DNA of 64,000 nucleotides from Anaerolineaceae bacterium (GCA_020634115.1 JACKCH010000010.1:310001-374000); one strand, 5' to 3'. Numbered from the stretch's first letter, positions 42,363 to 51,511 are shown. Numbers and translations: made by a program. Notes: generated by a model not told the origin, from the letters alone.

Positions 42363-43691
42363 ATGAACCACACGACAGCACCTAAACCCACTGAGGTACT
42401 GCCTATTCTGCGTCCTTTCCAGCGTTTCTTTCAAACCGAGGCTTCCGGCGGTATTCTGCTGCTGATCTTTACGGTGATCGCCCTCGTCTGGGCGAATTCC
42501 CCCTGGTCAGCGGCCTATGAAAGCCTGTGGCAAACGCCCATCACCATCGGCGGCGGCGCCCTTTCCCTCTCTAAGCCGCTTATCTTATGGATTAACGATG
42601 GCTTGATGGCGCTTTTCTTCTTCCTGGTCGGGCTGGAAATCAAGCGTGAAATCCTGGCCGGTGAACTGGCTTCGCCCCGCCGGGCGGCGCTGCCCATCAT
42701 CGCGGCTCTGGGTGGCCTGCTTATGCCTGCCCTGATTTACACCCTGTTCAACGCCGGACAAGAAAGCGCTATGGGCTGGGGCGTCCCGATTGCTACGGAT
42801 ATCGCCTTTGCTCTGGGAATTATGGCGCTGCTGGGTGATCGCGTGCCGACTTCCCTCAAAATCTTCCTGACCGCCCTGGCGATTGTGGATGACCTGAGCG
42901 CCGTGCTGGTGATCGCCCTGTTCTACACAGCGGAGATTACCTGGGTAAGTCTGTTCATTGGTGTTGTTGTCCTGGGGCTGCTGTTCACCCTCAGCCGTCT
43001 GGGATTCCACAACACGCCGATTTATGCCATCCTGGGCATTATTGTCTGGGTGGCGTTTCTGAAATCCGGTATTCATGCCACCATCGCCGGGGTGCTGCTG
43101 GCGCTGACCGTTCCCGCCCGTACCCACCTCGACCCAGCAGGTTTTGTCCACAGTAGCCGGAAACTGCTCGACAGGTTTGAACATGCCGGAGATAACGGCG
43201 AAAGCGTGCTGGTGAACGAAACCCGCCAGGTGGCGCTCCACGCGCTGGAAGCCGCAGCCGGGCAGGTGCAAGCGCCTTTGCAGCGCCTTGAACATAACCT
43301 CGCGCCCTGGGTGAGCTTCTTCATCATGCCGGTTTTCGCGCTGGCGAATGCCGGTGTGGCCCTCACCGGGGATATTGGAGCGACCTTATCCCAATCCACC
43401 ACGCTCGGCGTGATTATTGGGCTGGTCATTGGGAAGCCGCTCGGCATCATGCTGTTTTCCTGGTTGGCGGTGCGCTTCAACCTGGCGGATAAACCCGCCG
43501 ATGTTACCTGGAGACACCTGCACGCGGTAGGCTGGCTGGCCGGTGTGGGCTTTACGATGTCCCTGTTTATCGCCGGGTTAGCCTTTGATGGCACGGCGCT
43601 GCTGCCGCTGGCAAAAACTGGCATCCTGGTCGCCTCGCTCCTGGCGGGGGTCATCGGCTTCGCGCTGCTGCGGCGGGAGAGTGGGCGGTAG
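42363..43691 (+). CDS. nhaA: Na+/H+ antiporter NhaA
   Basis: A 442-residue NhaA with about twelve membrane segments. The essential acidic pair is LTALAIVDDLSAVLVIALFY, the two Asp residues that bind Na+ or H+; other hallmarks are FFFLVGLEIKREILAGEL, PIATDIAFALGIMALLGDRV and AGVGFTMSLFIAGLAF. It exchanges external protons for internal sodium in alkaline or salty surroundings. ATG 42363 follows AGGAG. A hydrophilic insert (about 255-300: TRTHLDPAGFVHSSRKLLDR) lengthens the protein over the E. coli form, as in many NhaA relatives. Confidence 0.96.
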   Translation: MNHTTAPKPTEVLPILRPFQRFFQTEASGGILLLIFTVIALVWANSPWSAAYESLWQTPITIGGGALSLSKPLILWINDGLMALFFFLVGLEIKREILAGELASPRRAALPIIAALGGLLMPALIYTLFNAGQESAMGWGVPIATDIAFALGIMALLGDRVPTSLKIFLTALAIVDDLSAVLVIALFYTAEITWVSLFIGVVVLGLLFTLSRLGFHNTPIYAILGIIVWVAFLKSGIHATIAGVLLALTVPARTHLDPAGFVHSSRKLLDRFEHAGDNGESVLVNETRQVALHALEAAAGQVQAPLQRLEHNLAPWVSFFIMPVFALANAGVALTGDIGATLSQSTTLGVIIGLVIGKPLGIMLFSWLAVRFNLADKPADVTWRHLHAVGWLAGVGFTMSLFIAGLAFDGTALLPLAKTGILVASLLAGVIGFALLRRESGR

Positions 43692-43734
43692 CGTCAAGGC
43701 AATCGTGTTCTAAATAGGCGCATATCCTATTAAA

Positions 43735-43848
43735 TCTCACCCCTACTCGCTGCGCTTGTTTTGCCCTCTCCATAGTGGTGACTGAGACGGGGACGTATGT
43801 CCCCTCGAAGGAAGGGAGGGAGAACCGCAGGTTCGGAAGGGGTGAGGT
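43735..43848. repeat. Intergenic element with inverted CTCACCCCT ends
   Basis: The stretch starts TCTCACCCCTACTC and closes with GGAAGGGGTGAGGTC, an inverted pair of at least eight bases. In between are CCCTCTCC-type and GGGAGGGAG-type tracts that could pair as further stem. It is non-coding and lies between nhaA and mfd. A repeat or structured terminator is possible. Confidence 0.5.
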
Positions 43849-43962
43849 CAGCAGCCACAGCGTTCATATTCGTTGGGAATTTGGAGAACGCAACCGCTTC
43901 TACAGAAATCGTCGCCGTTCTGCTACAATGGCGAATCCCCGTCCGCAAGAGGAAACCTGAAG

Positions 43963-46900
43963 ATGCAGCTTAACGGCTTACTGGATGCCCTGCGCCTGAC
44001 CCCCGCTTACCGCGCCCTGCTTGACCAACTGCGCGGCACGAATCGCCTGCCCGACCAGGGCATCATCCGTGCTGCTCGCCCCTTCGTGCTGGCGGCGCTC
44101 GCCCGCGATTGGGACGGCCCGGTGATCTATGTCACCGGACGGGTTGACCGCGCCTACAATGTGTCGGAACAACTCCCGGTCTGGTTGGATGACGCCCCGG
44201 TGTATCGCTTTGCCGAACCCGCGCCGCACTTTTATGACCGGGCGCCCTGGGGGGAAAACGTCATCCGGGCGCGGATTGCTGCGCTCTCCGCGTTGATGCC
44301 CCCTGACGATCTACCAGATACAGCCTCGCCGGTCATCATCACGTCGGCACGGGCGATTATGCAGCGCACCATCCCGGTCAACCAGTTCCGCAAAGCCTCG
44401 CTGCTCCTCAAGCCCGGCGGACGCCATGACATTAACAAACTGTTGAGCCGCTGGTTGGCGCTCGGCTATGAACCCGCTCCGATTGTGGTACAGCCGGGGA
44501 CGTTCAGCCGCCGGGGTGGCGTGGTGGATATTTTCCCGCTGACGAGCGACGACCCGATACGCATAGAATTTTTCGATGACGAAATCGAGAGTTTGCGGGT
44601 ATTCAACCCCACCACGCAGCGTTCGGCGAACACGCTGGATAAAGTGGTAATTCCCCCGGCACGGGAGGCGCTGCCGGAACACACGCCGCCGCTGGCCGCC
44701 CATCTCGCGGACTGGTTCGCCGCACTGGGGGCGGTGACGACTGATGCCGCCAGCCCGCAGGCCGACGCCGAACCGCTGGCGAACGGCGCAGCCTTCCCCT
44801 ACCTGGAAACCTATCTCCCCTACCTCTATCCCAATCCGGTGAGCCTGCTGGACTATGCGCCGGAGAACACGCTCATCGTGGTCGAAGATTGGGCGGAACT
44901 GCGCGACACCATCGCCGGAATCGAAGAAACTGCCGTGCAGAGCCGGGAGGAAAAACAGGCGGCGAACGAAATCCCGCCGAACTGCCCGCTCCCTTATATC
45001 ACCTGGGATATGCTGGCGGAGGAACTGGAACACCGGCAGCACCTCCACCTGGGGCAGCTTGCCACCAGCAGCGACGACGAGAATGGCGAGGTGGATATAA
45101 CCACCCCGCCGGACGGCATAGGCCGGTTATTCACGCCGGAACAGCGTTTCGGCGGACAACTGCGTGACCTCGTGACGCACCTGCGGGGCGGGTCGCGGGA
45201 GAAAACGAGTATCGTCGTCGTCACGCAGCAGGTGGCGCGGGTGGCTGACCTGTGGCAGGAACAGGGGGCGTTTATCCCGGTGGTGCATGACGTGATGAGT
45301 CTGCCGGAAACCGGCACGGTGGCATTGGTGGATGGCGCGCTGCAAGCCGGATGGCGCTTGCAGACTGAGGCGAAAACGCTGCGCCTGTTCTCCGATGCGG
45401 AAATCTTCGGGTGGAGCCGCCCCGAACCCCGACGCCGCAAAACGGCCCGCCGCGCCCGGATTCCAGAGTCGAGCTATGCCGACCTGCAAGACGGCGATTA
45501 CGTGGTGCATGTGGATTACGGCATTGGCCGCTTCGGAGGGATGCGCCGCCGCACCGTGCAGGGCAACGAACGCGAGTACCTGCTGATTGAATACGCCGGG
45601 ACAGACATGGTGTTCGTGCCGATTCATCAGGCAGACCGCCTGACGCGCTATGTCGGGCCGGATGACCGCCCGCCAACCCTGAGCAAGCTCGGCAAGGCCG
45701 ATTGGGGTAAAGTCACCGCCCAGGCCAAACGCGCCGTTGAGGAAGATGCCCGCGAACTGTTGGATATTTACGCTCGGCGGATGGCGGCGGTGGGCTTCGC
45801 CTTCGCGCCGGATACGCCCTGGCAGCATGAACTCGAAGCGTCCTTCCCGTATGTCGAGACCGAAGACCAACTGCGCGCCGTCCGCGAGGTCAAAGAGGAT
45901 ATGGAGCGTCCGCAGACGATGGATCGCCTGATCTGCGGGGACGTGGGCTATGGCAAAACGGAAGTCGCGCTGCGGGCGGCCTTCAAAGCGGTGATGAGCG
46001 GCAAGCAGGTTGCGCTGCTCGTGCCGACCACTGTGTTAGCGCAGCAGCACTACCAGACGTTCACGCGGCGGCTGGTGAATTTCCCGGTGACGGTGGAGAT
46101 GCTCTCGCGCTTCCGCACCAAAGAGGAGCAGAACGCCATCCTGCCCCGGCTGGCATCCGGCGAGATTGACATCATCATCGGCACACACCGTCTGTTGCAG
46201 GATGATGTCACGCTCGAAAAGCTGGGACTGGTGATTATTGACGAGGAACAGCGTTTCGGCGTCACGCACAAGGAATATTTCAAGAAACTGCGGGCGCACG
46301 TGGATATTCTCACCCTGACGGCCACGCCGATTCCGCGCACGCTCTACATGGGGTTGACCGGGGTGCGGGACATCACCATGATTCAGACTCCGCCGGAAGA
46401 ACGGCTGCCGGTGATGACGCATGTTGGCCCGTTTGATGAGCGGTTGGTGCGGCAGGCCGTGCTGCGGGAACTGGAACGCGGCGGGCAGGTGTTCTTCGTC
46501 CATAACCGCGTGAAAACGATTGACTCTGCCCGTGACCGGTTGGAACATATTGTGCCGGAAGTGCGGACTATCACCGGACATGGGCAGATGGACTCGCGCA
46601 CGCTGGAAAAAGTGATGACGCTGTTCGGGCGGGGCGAGTACGATGTGCTGATTTCTACTTCGATTATTGAAAGCGGCATTGATATTCCGACAGCCAACAC
46701 GCTGATCGTAGACCGGGCGGACTGGTTCGGCATGGCGCAGCTTTACCAGTTACGCGGGCGCGTGGGGCGCAGCGCCCAGCAAGCCTATGCCTATTTCTTC
46801 CATGCCAGCACCAACCGCCTTAACGACGAGGCGCGGCTGCGTTTAGAGGCGCTGGCGGAGAACAGCAACCTGGGGGCGGGCTACCAAATCGCCCTGCGCG

Positions 46901-47496
46901 ACCTGGAACTGCGCGGCGCGGGCGACATCCTCAGCACCCGGCAGACCGGGCATGTGGCGGCGGTGGGGCTGCACCTGTATACGCAGCTTTTGGCGCAGGC
47001 TGTGAAGGGGCTGAAGGCCGAACGGCAGGGCGACACTATGCTGCCCCTGCCCACCAATACCGTGACGATTGATCTGCCGATTCCGGCTTACCTGCCCCAC
47101 GACTGGATACCGGAAATGCAGCTTCGCCTGCAAATCTACCGGCGCATCGGCGGCCTTACCAGCGCCGAGGATGTGGATATGATGCGCGACGAACTGCGGG
47201 ATCGCTTCGGGCCGCTGCCGTTGGCGGTGGAAGGGCTGCTCTACCAGATTGACGTGAAACTGTTGGCGCAGGCCGCTAACGCCAGTGCGGTAATCACGCT
47301 CAATGACGTGGTGAACGTCAAACTGCCGTACCTGCCCAACATCAATCGGGAGCGGTTAGAGGCCACTTTGGGCGCGGATGTGCGCGTCAGCCGGACGGCG
47401 GTCATGCTGGAAACGGACGATGCCCTGTGGCAGTTACGTCTGCTGGATGTGCTGCGCCAGTTGGCGGCGGGCGTCCGGCAGGGGATTGGTATGTAG
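43963..47496 (+). CDS. mfd: Transcription-repair coupling factor Mfd
   Basis: A 1177-residue Mfd. The UvrB-homology region (about 1-330; RRGGVVDIFPLTSDDPIRIE) leads to the CarD-like RNA-polymerase-interacting domain (DYVVHVDYGIGRFGGM, about 505-525). The RecG-like helicase has GDVGYGKTEVALRAAF (about 658), the DEEQ box in VIIDEEQRFGVTHKEYF (about 753) and ATPIPRTLYM. A TRCF domain closes it. Mfd removes stalled RNA polymerase from lesions and recruits UvrA. ATG 43963 follows AGAGGAA and begins MQLNGLLDALR; the frame upstream to 43873 lacks a site. A hairpin terminator follows the stop. Confidence 0.96.
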   Translation: MQLNGLLDALRLTPAYRALLDQLRGTNRLPDQGIIRAARPFVLAALARDWDGPVIYVTGRVDRAYNVSEQLPVWLDDAPVYRFAEPAPHFYDRAPWGENVIRARIAALSALMPPDDLPDTASPVIITSARAIMQRTIPVNQFRKASLLLKPGGRHDINKLLSRWLALGYEPAPIVVQPGTFSRRGGVVDIFPLTSDDPIRIEFFDDEIESLRVFNPTTQRSANTLDKVVIPPAREALPEHTPPLAAHLADWFAALGAVTTDAASPQADAEPLANGAAFPYLETYLPYLYPNPVSLLDYAPENTLIVVEDWAELRDTIAGIEETAVQSREEKQAANEIPPNCPLPYITWDMLAEELEHRQHLHLGQLATSSDDENGEVDITTPPDGIGRLFTPEQRFGGQLRDLVTHLRGGSREKTSIVVVTQQVARVADLWQEQGAFIPVVHDVMSLPETGTVALVDGALQAGWRLQTEAKTLRLFSDAEIFGWSRPEPRRRKTARRARIPESSYADLQDGDYVVHVDYGIGRFGGMRRRTVQGNEREYLLIEYAGTDMVFVPIHQADRLTRYVGPDDRPPTLSKLGKADWGKVTAQAKRAVEEDARELLDIYARRMAAVGFAFAPDTPWQHELEASFPYVETEDQLRAVREVKEDMERPQTMDRLICGDVGYGKTEVALRAAFKAVMSGKQVALLVPTTVLAQQHYQTFTRRLVNFPVTVEMLSRFRTKEEQNAILPRLASGEIDIIIGTHRLLQDDVTLEKLGLVIIDEEQRFGVTHKEYFKKLRAHVDILTLTATPIPRTLYMGLTGVRDITMIQTPPEERLPVMTHVGPFDERLVRQAVLRELERGGQVFFVHNRVKTIDSARDRLEHIVPEVRTITGHGQMDSRTLEKVMTLFGRGEYDVLISTSIIESGIDIPTANTLIVDRADWFGMAQLYQLRGRVGRSAQQAYAYFFHASTNRLNDEARLRLEALAENSNLGAGYQIALRDLELRGAGDILSTRQTGHVAAVGLHLYTQLLAQAVKGLKAERQGDTMLPLPTNTVTIDLPIPAYLPHDWIPEMQLRLQIYRRIGGLTSAEDVDMMRDELRDRFGPLPLAVEGLLYQIDVKLLAQAANASAVITLNDVVNVKLPYLPNINRERLEATLGADVRVSRTAVMLETDDALWQLRLLDVLRQLAAGVRQGIGM

Positions 47497-47505
47497 GAAT
47501 CACAA

Positions 47506-47530
47506 AACGAGAGGCCACCCGCCTCTCGTT
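47506..47530. terminator. Bidirectional terminator after mfd
   Basis: AACGAGAGGC and GCCTCTCGTT form a perfect 10-base stem around CACCC, ten bases past the mfd stop, followed by GGTTGGTTGTTT. The convergent zinc-ribbon gene ends at 47564, so it can serve both genes. Confidence 0.7.
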
Positions 47531-47563
47531 GGTTGGTTGTTTCGATTGGTTGTGTTGGGGCGA

Positions 47564-47905
47564 TCAGTCCGCCGCGACACTGGAAGAAGGGGTTGCCGGG
47601 GTGTCGGTGGATTTGGCAGCGGGTGCGCTTTCCGTCTTTTTGCTGTCACCGCTTTTATCGCTGCTTTTGTCGGTGCTGTCCTTGCTGTGACCGTTGCTGC
47701 TGGACGTGTTGTTGATGCTGCTGCGTGACGCATTCTTGCTATCGTTCACGTAGAACCCGGAGCCTTTGAAGATAATCCCGGCGGGCTGCACCACACGAAT
47801 CACCTTCTGGCCGGTGGTCGGGCAGACCATCAGCGGGTCATCCAGAAATTTCTGGCGTATGTCGAAGGTAGTGCCATCTTCACGGCGATAGGTATACATT
47901 GGCAT
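47564..47905 (-). CDS. FmdB-like protein with degenerate zinc ribbon
   Basis: A 113-residue protein with the framework of the FmdB/YfiA-type zinc ribbon: MPMYTYRREDGTTFDIRQKF and VVQPAGIIFKGSGFYVNDSK, the latter being the hallmark ending. The usual four Cys are mostly gone: only one Cys (VCPTTGQK) remains where C-x2-C pairs should be, so it cannot bind zinc in the normal way. A Ser/Lys/Asp-rich disordered tail follows (from about 58) and ends in Ala/Thr/Pro. Function in the family is poorly known; regulatory roles are suggested. It faces mfd tail to tail. Confidence 0.8.
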   Translation of the reverse strand: MPMYTYRREDGTTFDIRQKFLDDPLMVCPTTGQKVIRVVQPAGIIFKGSGFYVNDSKNASRSSINNTSSSNGHSKDSTDKSSDKSGDSKKTESAPAAKSTDTPATPSSSVAAD

Positions 47906-48208
47906 AAGTACAACACCCTGGATTACTCATGATGGTCGGGTTGGTATGAATACCGCATCTATCATACCGCAGTTTTTAGCACTCTGCATAGAGGTTTGCT
48001 AAATTCTGATGAATCTTTTACGTGGGTGGTAGGGATTCAGAAGGGATAAAGTAAGGAATTCAGGGAGGGAGGTCGCGCTATTGTTCATCGTGCTGCACGG
48101 GGTATGTAATCTTGCCCTGGTCAATCGCGCCAACCGAGCTGTCAAAAACAGATCATTTGTGCTATTATGTAGTGAGTAGAGTTTGAATGTGAGCATAAAG
48201 GGCCTGAA
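47906..48208. other. Divergent intergenic region, no gene seen
   Basis: About 300 bases lie between the FmdB-like gene and the divergent AhpD-like gene. TATTAT (48163-48168) could be a -10 for the rightward gene, with only a poor -35. I see no RNA gene or repeat here. Confidence 0.45.
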
Positions 48209-48529
48209 ATGACCGATTCGAATCTGATTAGCGATGCTTTCAAGGCTTTTATGGAGGAAGCGCCTGACCACGCCAGCGCCTGGGGTACATTGGTGCAGCA
48301 TTTGGGTAATGCCAGCGCGCTCGACTCTAAGACATCGGCTTTAGCCTATCTCGCAGTGTTGGCGGCACTGCACCTGAACAGCGGCATTCCCTTTCACACA
48401 CAAAGCGCGAAACAGGCGGGTGCTTCGCGCGAGGAAGTGATTAGTGCGATTCTGGTCGGTCTGGCACCAGCGGGACACAGCGTTATCCAGGCACTCCCGA
48501 TAGCTATCGCCGCCTATGACGCCGAGTGA
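48209..48529 (+). CDS. Carboxymuconolactone decarboxylase-like protein lacking CxxC
   Basis: A 106-residue helical protein with the AhpD/CMD core: LDSKTSALAYLAVLAALHLN, then a segment at the CxxC place that reads GIPFHTQSAKQAGASREEVI, and SAILVGLAPAGHSVIQALPI. The peroxidase C-x2-C is absent (only the distal His is visible in FHTQS), so a thiol-peroxidase activity is unlikely and the family label rests on fold. The true role is unknown. It stands alone between FmdB-like and the oxidoreductase run. Confidence 0.7.
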   Translation: MTDSNLISDAFKAFMEEAPDHASAWGTLVQHLGNASALDSKTSALAYLAVLAALHLNSGIPFHTQSAKQAGASREEVISAILVGLAPAGHSVIQALPIAIAAYDAE

Positions 48530-48585
48530 CTCCCCTTAGCTGGTCGGAATCCACCCGTTCCCAACGCAGAATAGAAGGGTAGGGG

Positions 48586-49506
48586 CTATTTCGCTACCGT
48601 GATGACGACATTCCCTTTTTTATGCCCGGTGTCCACATAGCGATGCGCTTCAACGATCTGTTCCAGCGGGTAGCGGCGGTCAATTACCGGCTTCAGCTTC
48701 CCGGCCTCAAGCAGGTCTTTTAATGTGAGCAGTTCCTGTATGTTTTCCCCATTTCCGGAATCCACATGTACATTCAGGTAGATTCCTCCTGGTTTGAGCG
48801 CCTTTTTCGCCTGTTCCGGTGGAAATTTGGCGACGGCATCGAACACGACATCATAGGTTTCACCGCGTCCGGTGAAATCCTCACGGGTATAGTCCACAAC
48901 AGTATCCGCCCCTAGCGCGGCCACCATCTCCAGGTTGGAGGTGCTGCATACCCCGGTCACAACCGCGCCGTAGTGGTGTTTGGCGAGTTGTACCGCGTTG
49001 GTGCCGACTGCGCCGGATGCGCCATAAATCAGCACCTTCTGTCCCGGCTCAATGTGGGCTTTTTTCAGGCAGCGCAGCGCCGTCATCCCACCCCCAACAG
49101 CGGCGGCGGCTTCCTCATAGGTCAGATTAGCCGGTTTGAGGGCCAGCATCCCGTTTTCGGGCAGGCACTTGTACTCGGCGTACCCGCCAAAATTCACTCC
49201 GAACGTTGAGGCGAACACCGGTTCACCAGGCTTAAACCGCGTGACCGACTGGCCGACGGCTTCAACATCCCCGGCCAGTTCCATACCCAGAATCGCCCGC
49301 CGAGGTTTCCGTATCCCCAGATAGAGCCGGGCAAAGAGCCACTGCGCACGTGGGACGGTGAAACTGCGCATCCGGCTGTCGCCCACTGTAACTGTGGTCG
49401 CCCGAACCTTGACCAGGACTTCATTGGCCTTTGGCCTCGGTTTGGCGATCTCGGTGAGGTGCAGCACTTCCGGCTGCCCGTATCGTTCGTATATCACGGC
49501 TTTCAT
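48586..49506 (-). CDS. Zinc-less MDR oxidoreductase (quinone oxidoreductase-like), copy 1
   Basis: A 306-residue medium-chain dehydrogenase/reductase. The N-terminal GroES-like part (MKAVIYERYGQPEVLHLTEI) and the NADP-binding fold (VLIYGASGAVGTNAVQLAKH) are intact; the zinc ligands of alcohol dehydrogenases are missing, as in zeta-crystallin/quinone oxidoreductase relatives that reduce quinones, enones or 2-alkenals with NADPH. The C terminus is the run's hallmark (VDTGHKKGNVVITVAK). It is the last of a same-strand set of related genes. Substrate unknown. Confidence 0.9.
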   Translation of the reverse strand: MKAVIYERYGQPEVLHLTEIAKPRPKANEVLVKVRATTVTVGDSRMRSFTVPRAQWLFARLYLGIRKPRRAILGMELAGDVEAVGQSVTRFKPGEPVFASTFGVNFGGYAEYKCLPENGMLALKPANLTYEEAAAAVGGGMTALRCLKKAHIEPGQKVLIYGASGAVGTNAVQLAKHHYGAVVTGVCSTSNLEMVAALGADTVVDYTREDFTGRGETYDVVFDAVAKFPPEQAKKALKPGGIYLNVHVDSGNGENIQELLTLKDLLEAGKLKPVIDRRYPLEQIVEAHRYVDTGHKKGNVVITVAK

Positions 49507-49535
49507 GCTTTTGCTCCGATTAGATTCATGCTCAA

Positions 49536-50528
49536 CTACACTGTGAGAACGACATGGCCCTTTTTGCCGTTGGCATAATAGCGGTGCGCTGCGGCGGCCT
49601 GTTCTAAGGGATAGTGTTTATCAATGACCGTTGTTATTGCGCCTTCTTCAACCAGTCCTTTGATAACCGTTAAGTCCTCCGGTTTTTCCATAGATAACGC
49701 ACAAATGACCTTCTGGCTGCGACCTGCGATTGAAGTCCACAACATCTGGAAAAGCTGTTTCATCTTGAAGCTGGCGTACAGCAGGCGTCCGTTAGGTGTA
49801 AGGGATTTTCTGCATTTTGATAGTGATAATTTACCCAGGATGTCGAAGATCAGGTCGTAGGTCTGGTCGTTTTGGGTGAAATCTTCCTGGGTGTAGTCAA
49901 TCACATGGTCGGCGCCCAGCGCCTTCACAAATTCAACCCGTGCGGTGCTGCATACCCCGGTCACTTCCGCGCCATAATGCCGGGCCAGTTGTAACGCCGC
50001 CGAACCAATCCCGCCGGAAGCGCCGTTGATGAGAACTTTCTGCCCCGGTTGGATGTTGACCTTTTTCAACAGATTCAACGCGGTCAGCGCCCCATACGGG
50101 ATGGTGGCGGCTTCATCAGCGGGCATATTGGCGGGCTTCGTTTCCAGCATCCCATCCCCTGGCATACAGAGATACTCGGTATAACAACCCATGTTCTGAC
50201 CACGATACCCAAAAACCGGGTCGCCAACTTTGAACCGGGTGACATCCTGGCCGACGGCCTCAATCTCCCCGGCGAATTCACTCCCCAGGATTGGGTTCTT
50301 GGGTTTGCTGAAGCCCATTGAGGCGCGGGCGATGAGCCACAGAAACGATGGCATGTTGAATTCGCGCATTGAGACGGATTTGAAGTCCCGCGCCAGCGTA
50401 TCCCCAAAATTGACGGGGACTGCCTGAATTTTAATCAGGACTTCGTTATCATTGGGTGTGGGTTTTTCAATTTCGGTGACATGCAGCACGTCGGGTGATC
50501 CGTATTCGGTGTAGGTGATTGCTTTCAT
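49536..50528 (-). CDS. Zinc-less MDR oxidoreductase, copy 2
   Basis: A 330-residue paralogue of the set. The N terminus is MKAITYTEYGSPDVLHVTEI; the cofactor fold reads VLINGASGGIGSAALQLARH, and NGKKGHVVLTV closes it. It has no zinc-ligand set. Compared with copy 1 it carries a short extra loop (RDFKSVSMREFNMPSFLWLI) near residue 50. The gene lies just downstream of the XRE regulator gene, 51 bases from its stop, on the same strand, and may be controlled by it. Confidence 0.9.
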   Translation of the reverse strand: MKAITYTEYGSPDVLHVTEIEKPTPNDNEVLIKIQAVPVNFGDTLARDFKSVSMREFNMPSFLWLIARASMGFSKPKNPILGSEFAGEIEAVGQDVTRFKVGDPVFGYRGQNMGCYTEYLCMPGDGMLETKPANMPADEAATIPYGALTALNLLKKVNIQPGQKVLINGASGGIGSAALQLARHYGAEVTGVCSTARVEFVKALGADHVIDYTQEDFTQNDQTYDLIFDILGKLSLSKCRKSLTPNGRLLYASFKMKQLFQMLWTSIAGRSQKVICALSMEKPEDLTVIKGLVEEGAITTVIDKHYPLEQAAAAHRYYANGKKGHVVLTV

Positions 50529-50579
50529 GATTTTTCTCCAGTCAGGTCATTCATCATCGAGACCAATGAATCGTTCGGA

Positions 50580-50819
50580 CTATTTTTGGGACGGCTTCTT
50601 ATCGGCTTCAGGGTGGTACGAGAAAACCGCTTCTAATGGGACGTTGAAGACCTGCGCGATACGAAACGCGAGTTCCAGCGACGGGGAGTATTTCGCTTTT
50701 TCGATGGCGACGATGGTTTGACGGGTGACGCCCACTTTGTCCGCCAGGTCTTTTTGAGTCATCTCATCATGCTCAAAGCGTAGTTTTCGGATGTTGTTTT
50801 CAATCGGTAACGTCCCCAT
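50580..50819 (-). CDS. XRE-family helix-turn-helix regulator
   Basis: A 79-residue single-domain regulator. The helix-turn-helix is clear: MTQKDLADKVGVTRQTIVAI followed by EKAKYSPSLELAFRIAQVFN. It begins MGTLPIENNIRKLRFEHDE. The start at 50819 lies one base past the stop of the membrane-protein gene, so the pair is coupled. Such small XRE regulators next to short membrane proteins usually control their own operon; the inverted repeat at 51295-51326 is the obvious site. The MDR gene downstream may be in the same unit. Confidence 0.92.
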   Translation of the reverse strand: MGTLPIENNIRKLRFEHDEMTQKDLADKVGVTRQTIVAIEKAKYSPSLELAFRIAQVFNVPLEAVFSYHPEADKKPSQK

Positions 50820-50820
50820 C

Positions 50821-51267
50821 TCAGACTCCCCTCCGGTATAGATAGAGTCGGGTAATATCACCGACAATCTGGGCGACCAGCCCGGAGACAACCAGCAAGT
50901 TGAACATCACCAGTGACGACATATTCATGACCAGCGTCACCATTGAAATAACGACGCCGAGTGAAAATACAACATATGAGTTCCGCGTACCTTTTAAGCC
51001 AATGAGCTTGTCGCGTTCGTCCATGATGTCCGATTCCTCTTCATGGGTTCTAATCATCTGAATGATGTTGAATACAATCAGCGTAAGAATACTGGAGACA
51101 ATATTCACGATGACGGAGAGGACAATAATTGTTGCCCAGAGACTGAAAATCGCCGTCGAATTGATCGTCTCCGCCTGCATCAGCGGCAGGACATTGACCA
51201 GATAGAAGCCAAAGATCAAGAGGGTACTTACCAAAGAGACTGTTGTGGTTTTTTCCTGATAGGTCAT
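50821..51267 (-). CDS. Four-helix membrane protein paired with XRE regulator
   Basis: A 148-residue protein with four hydrophobic segments (STLLIFGFYLVNVLPLM; SLWATIIVLSVIVNIVSSIL; FSLGVVISMVTLVMNMSSLV; LLVVSGLVAQIVGDITRLYL). Between the second and third is a cytoplasmic loop with DIMDERDKLIGLKGTRNSY. This acidic ERD loop and the pairing with a small XRE regulator recall DUF2178-like proteins, whose function is not known. It is the first gene of the operon with the regulator, behind the operator-bearing promoter. Confidence 0.8.
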   Translation of the reverse strand: MTYQEKTTTVSLVSTLLIFGFYLVNVLPLMQAETINSTAIFSLWATIIVLSVIVNIVSSILTLIVFNIIQMIRTHEEESDIMDERDKLIGLKGTRNSYVVFSLGVVISMVTLVMNMSSLVMFNLLVVSGLVAQIVGDITRLYLYRRGV

Positions 51268-51294
51268 ATTTCCCTCATTATGTCGGATAATTTT

Positions 51295-51363
51295 TACTCT
51301 ATGTAAAAAATACTATACATAGAGTATCGCATTTTATACCCCATGTCAAGTATTTTTTACATA
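51295..51363 (-). promoter_or_regulatory. Promoter and inverted-repeat operator of the XRE operon
   Basis: TACTCTATGTA (51295-51305) and TACATAGAGTA (51316-51326) are exact inverted repeats ten bases apart. A third half-site, TATTTTTTACATA (51351-51363), is the reverse complement of the left arm's TATGTAAAAAATA. On the reverse strand TTGACA (51344-51349) is 17 bases from TACTCT (51321-51326), which is inside the right arm. This looks like an autoregulated promoter. The rest of the gap (51268-51621) carries the repeat at 51512 and nothing else that I see. Confidence 0.75.
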
Positions 51364-51511
51364 ACTTGCGGTGATTGAGTCTGGTGTGGGGGAAATTGGG
51401 GCGAAATACACGGGGATTGAGATACGAGAACAGGGGGTTATGCAGGTTAAAGATTTATCGGGTTACAAGCATAATTCTACAAATAGGGGTTGGGCGGACT
51501 ACCGAATCCTA

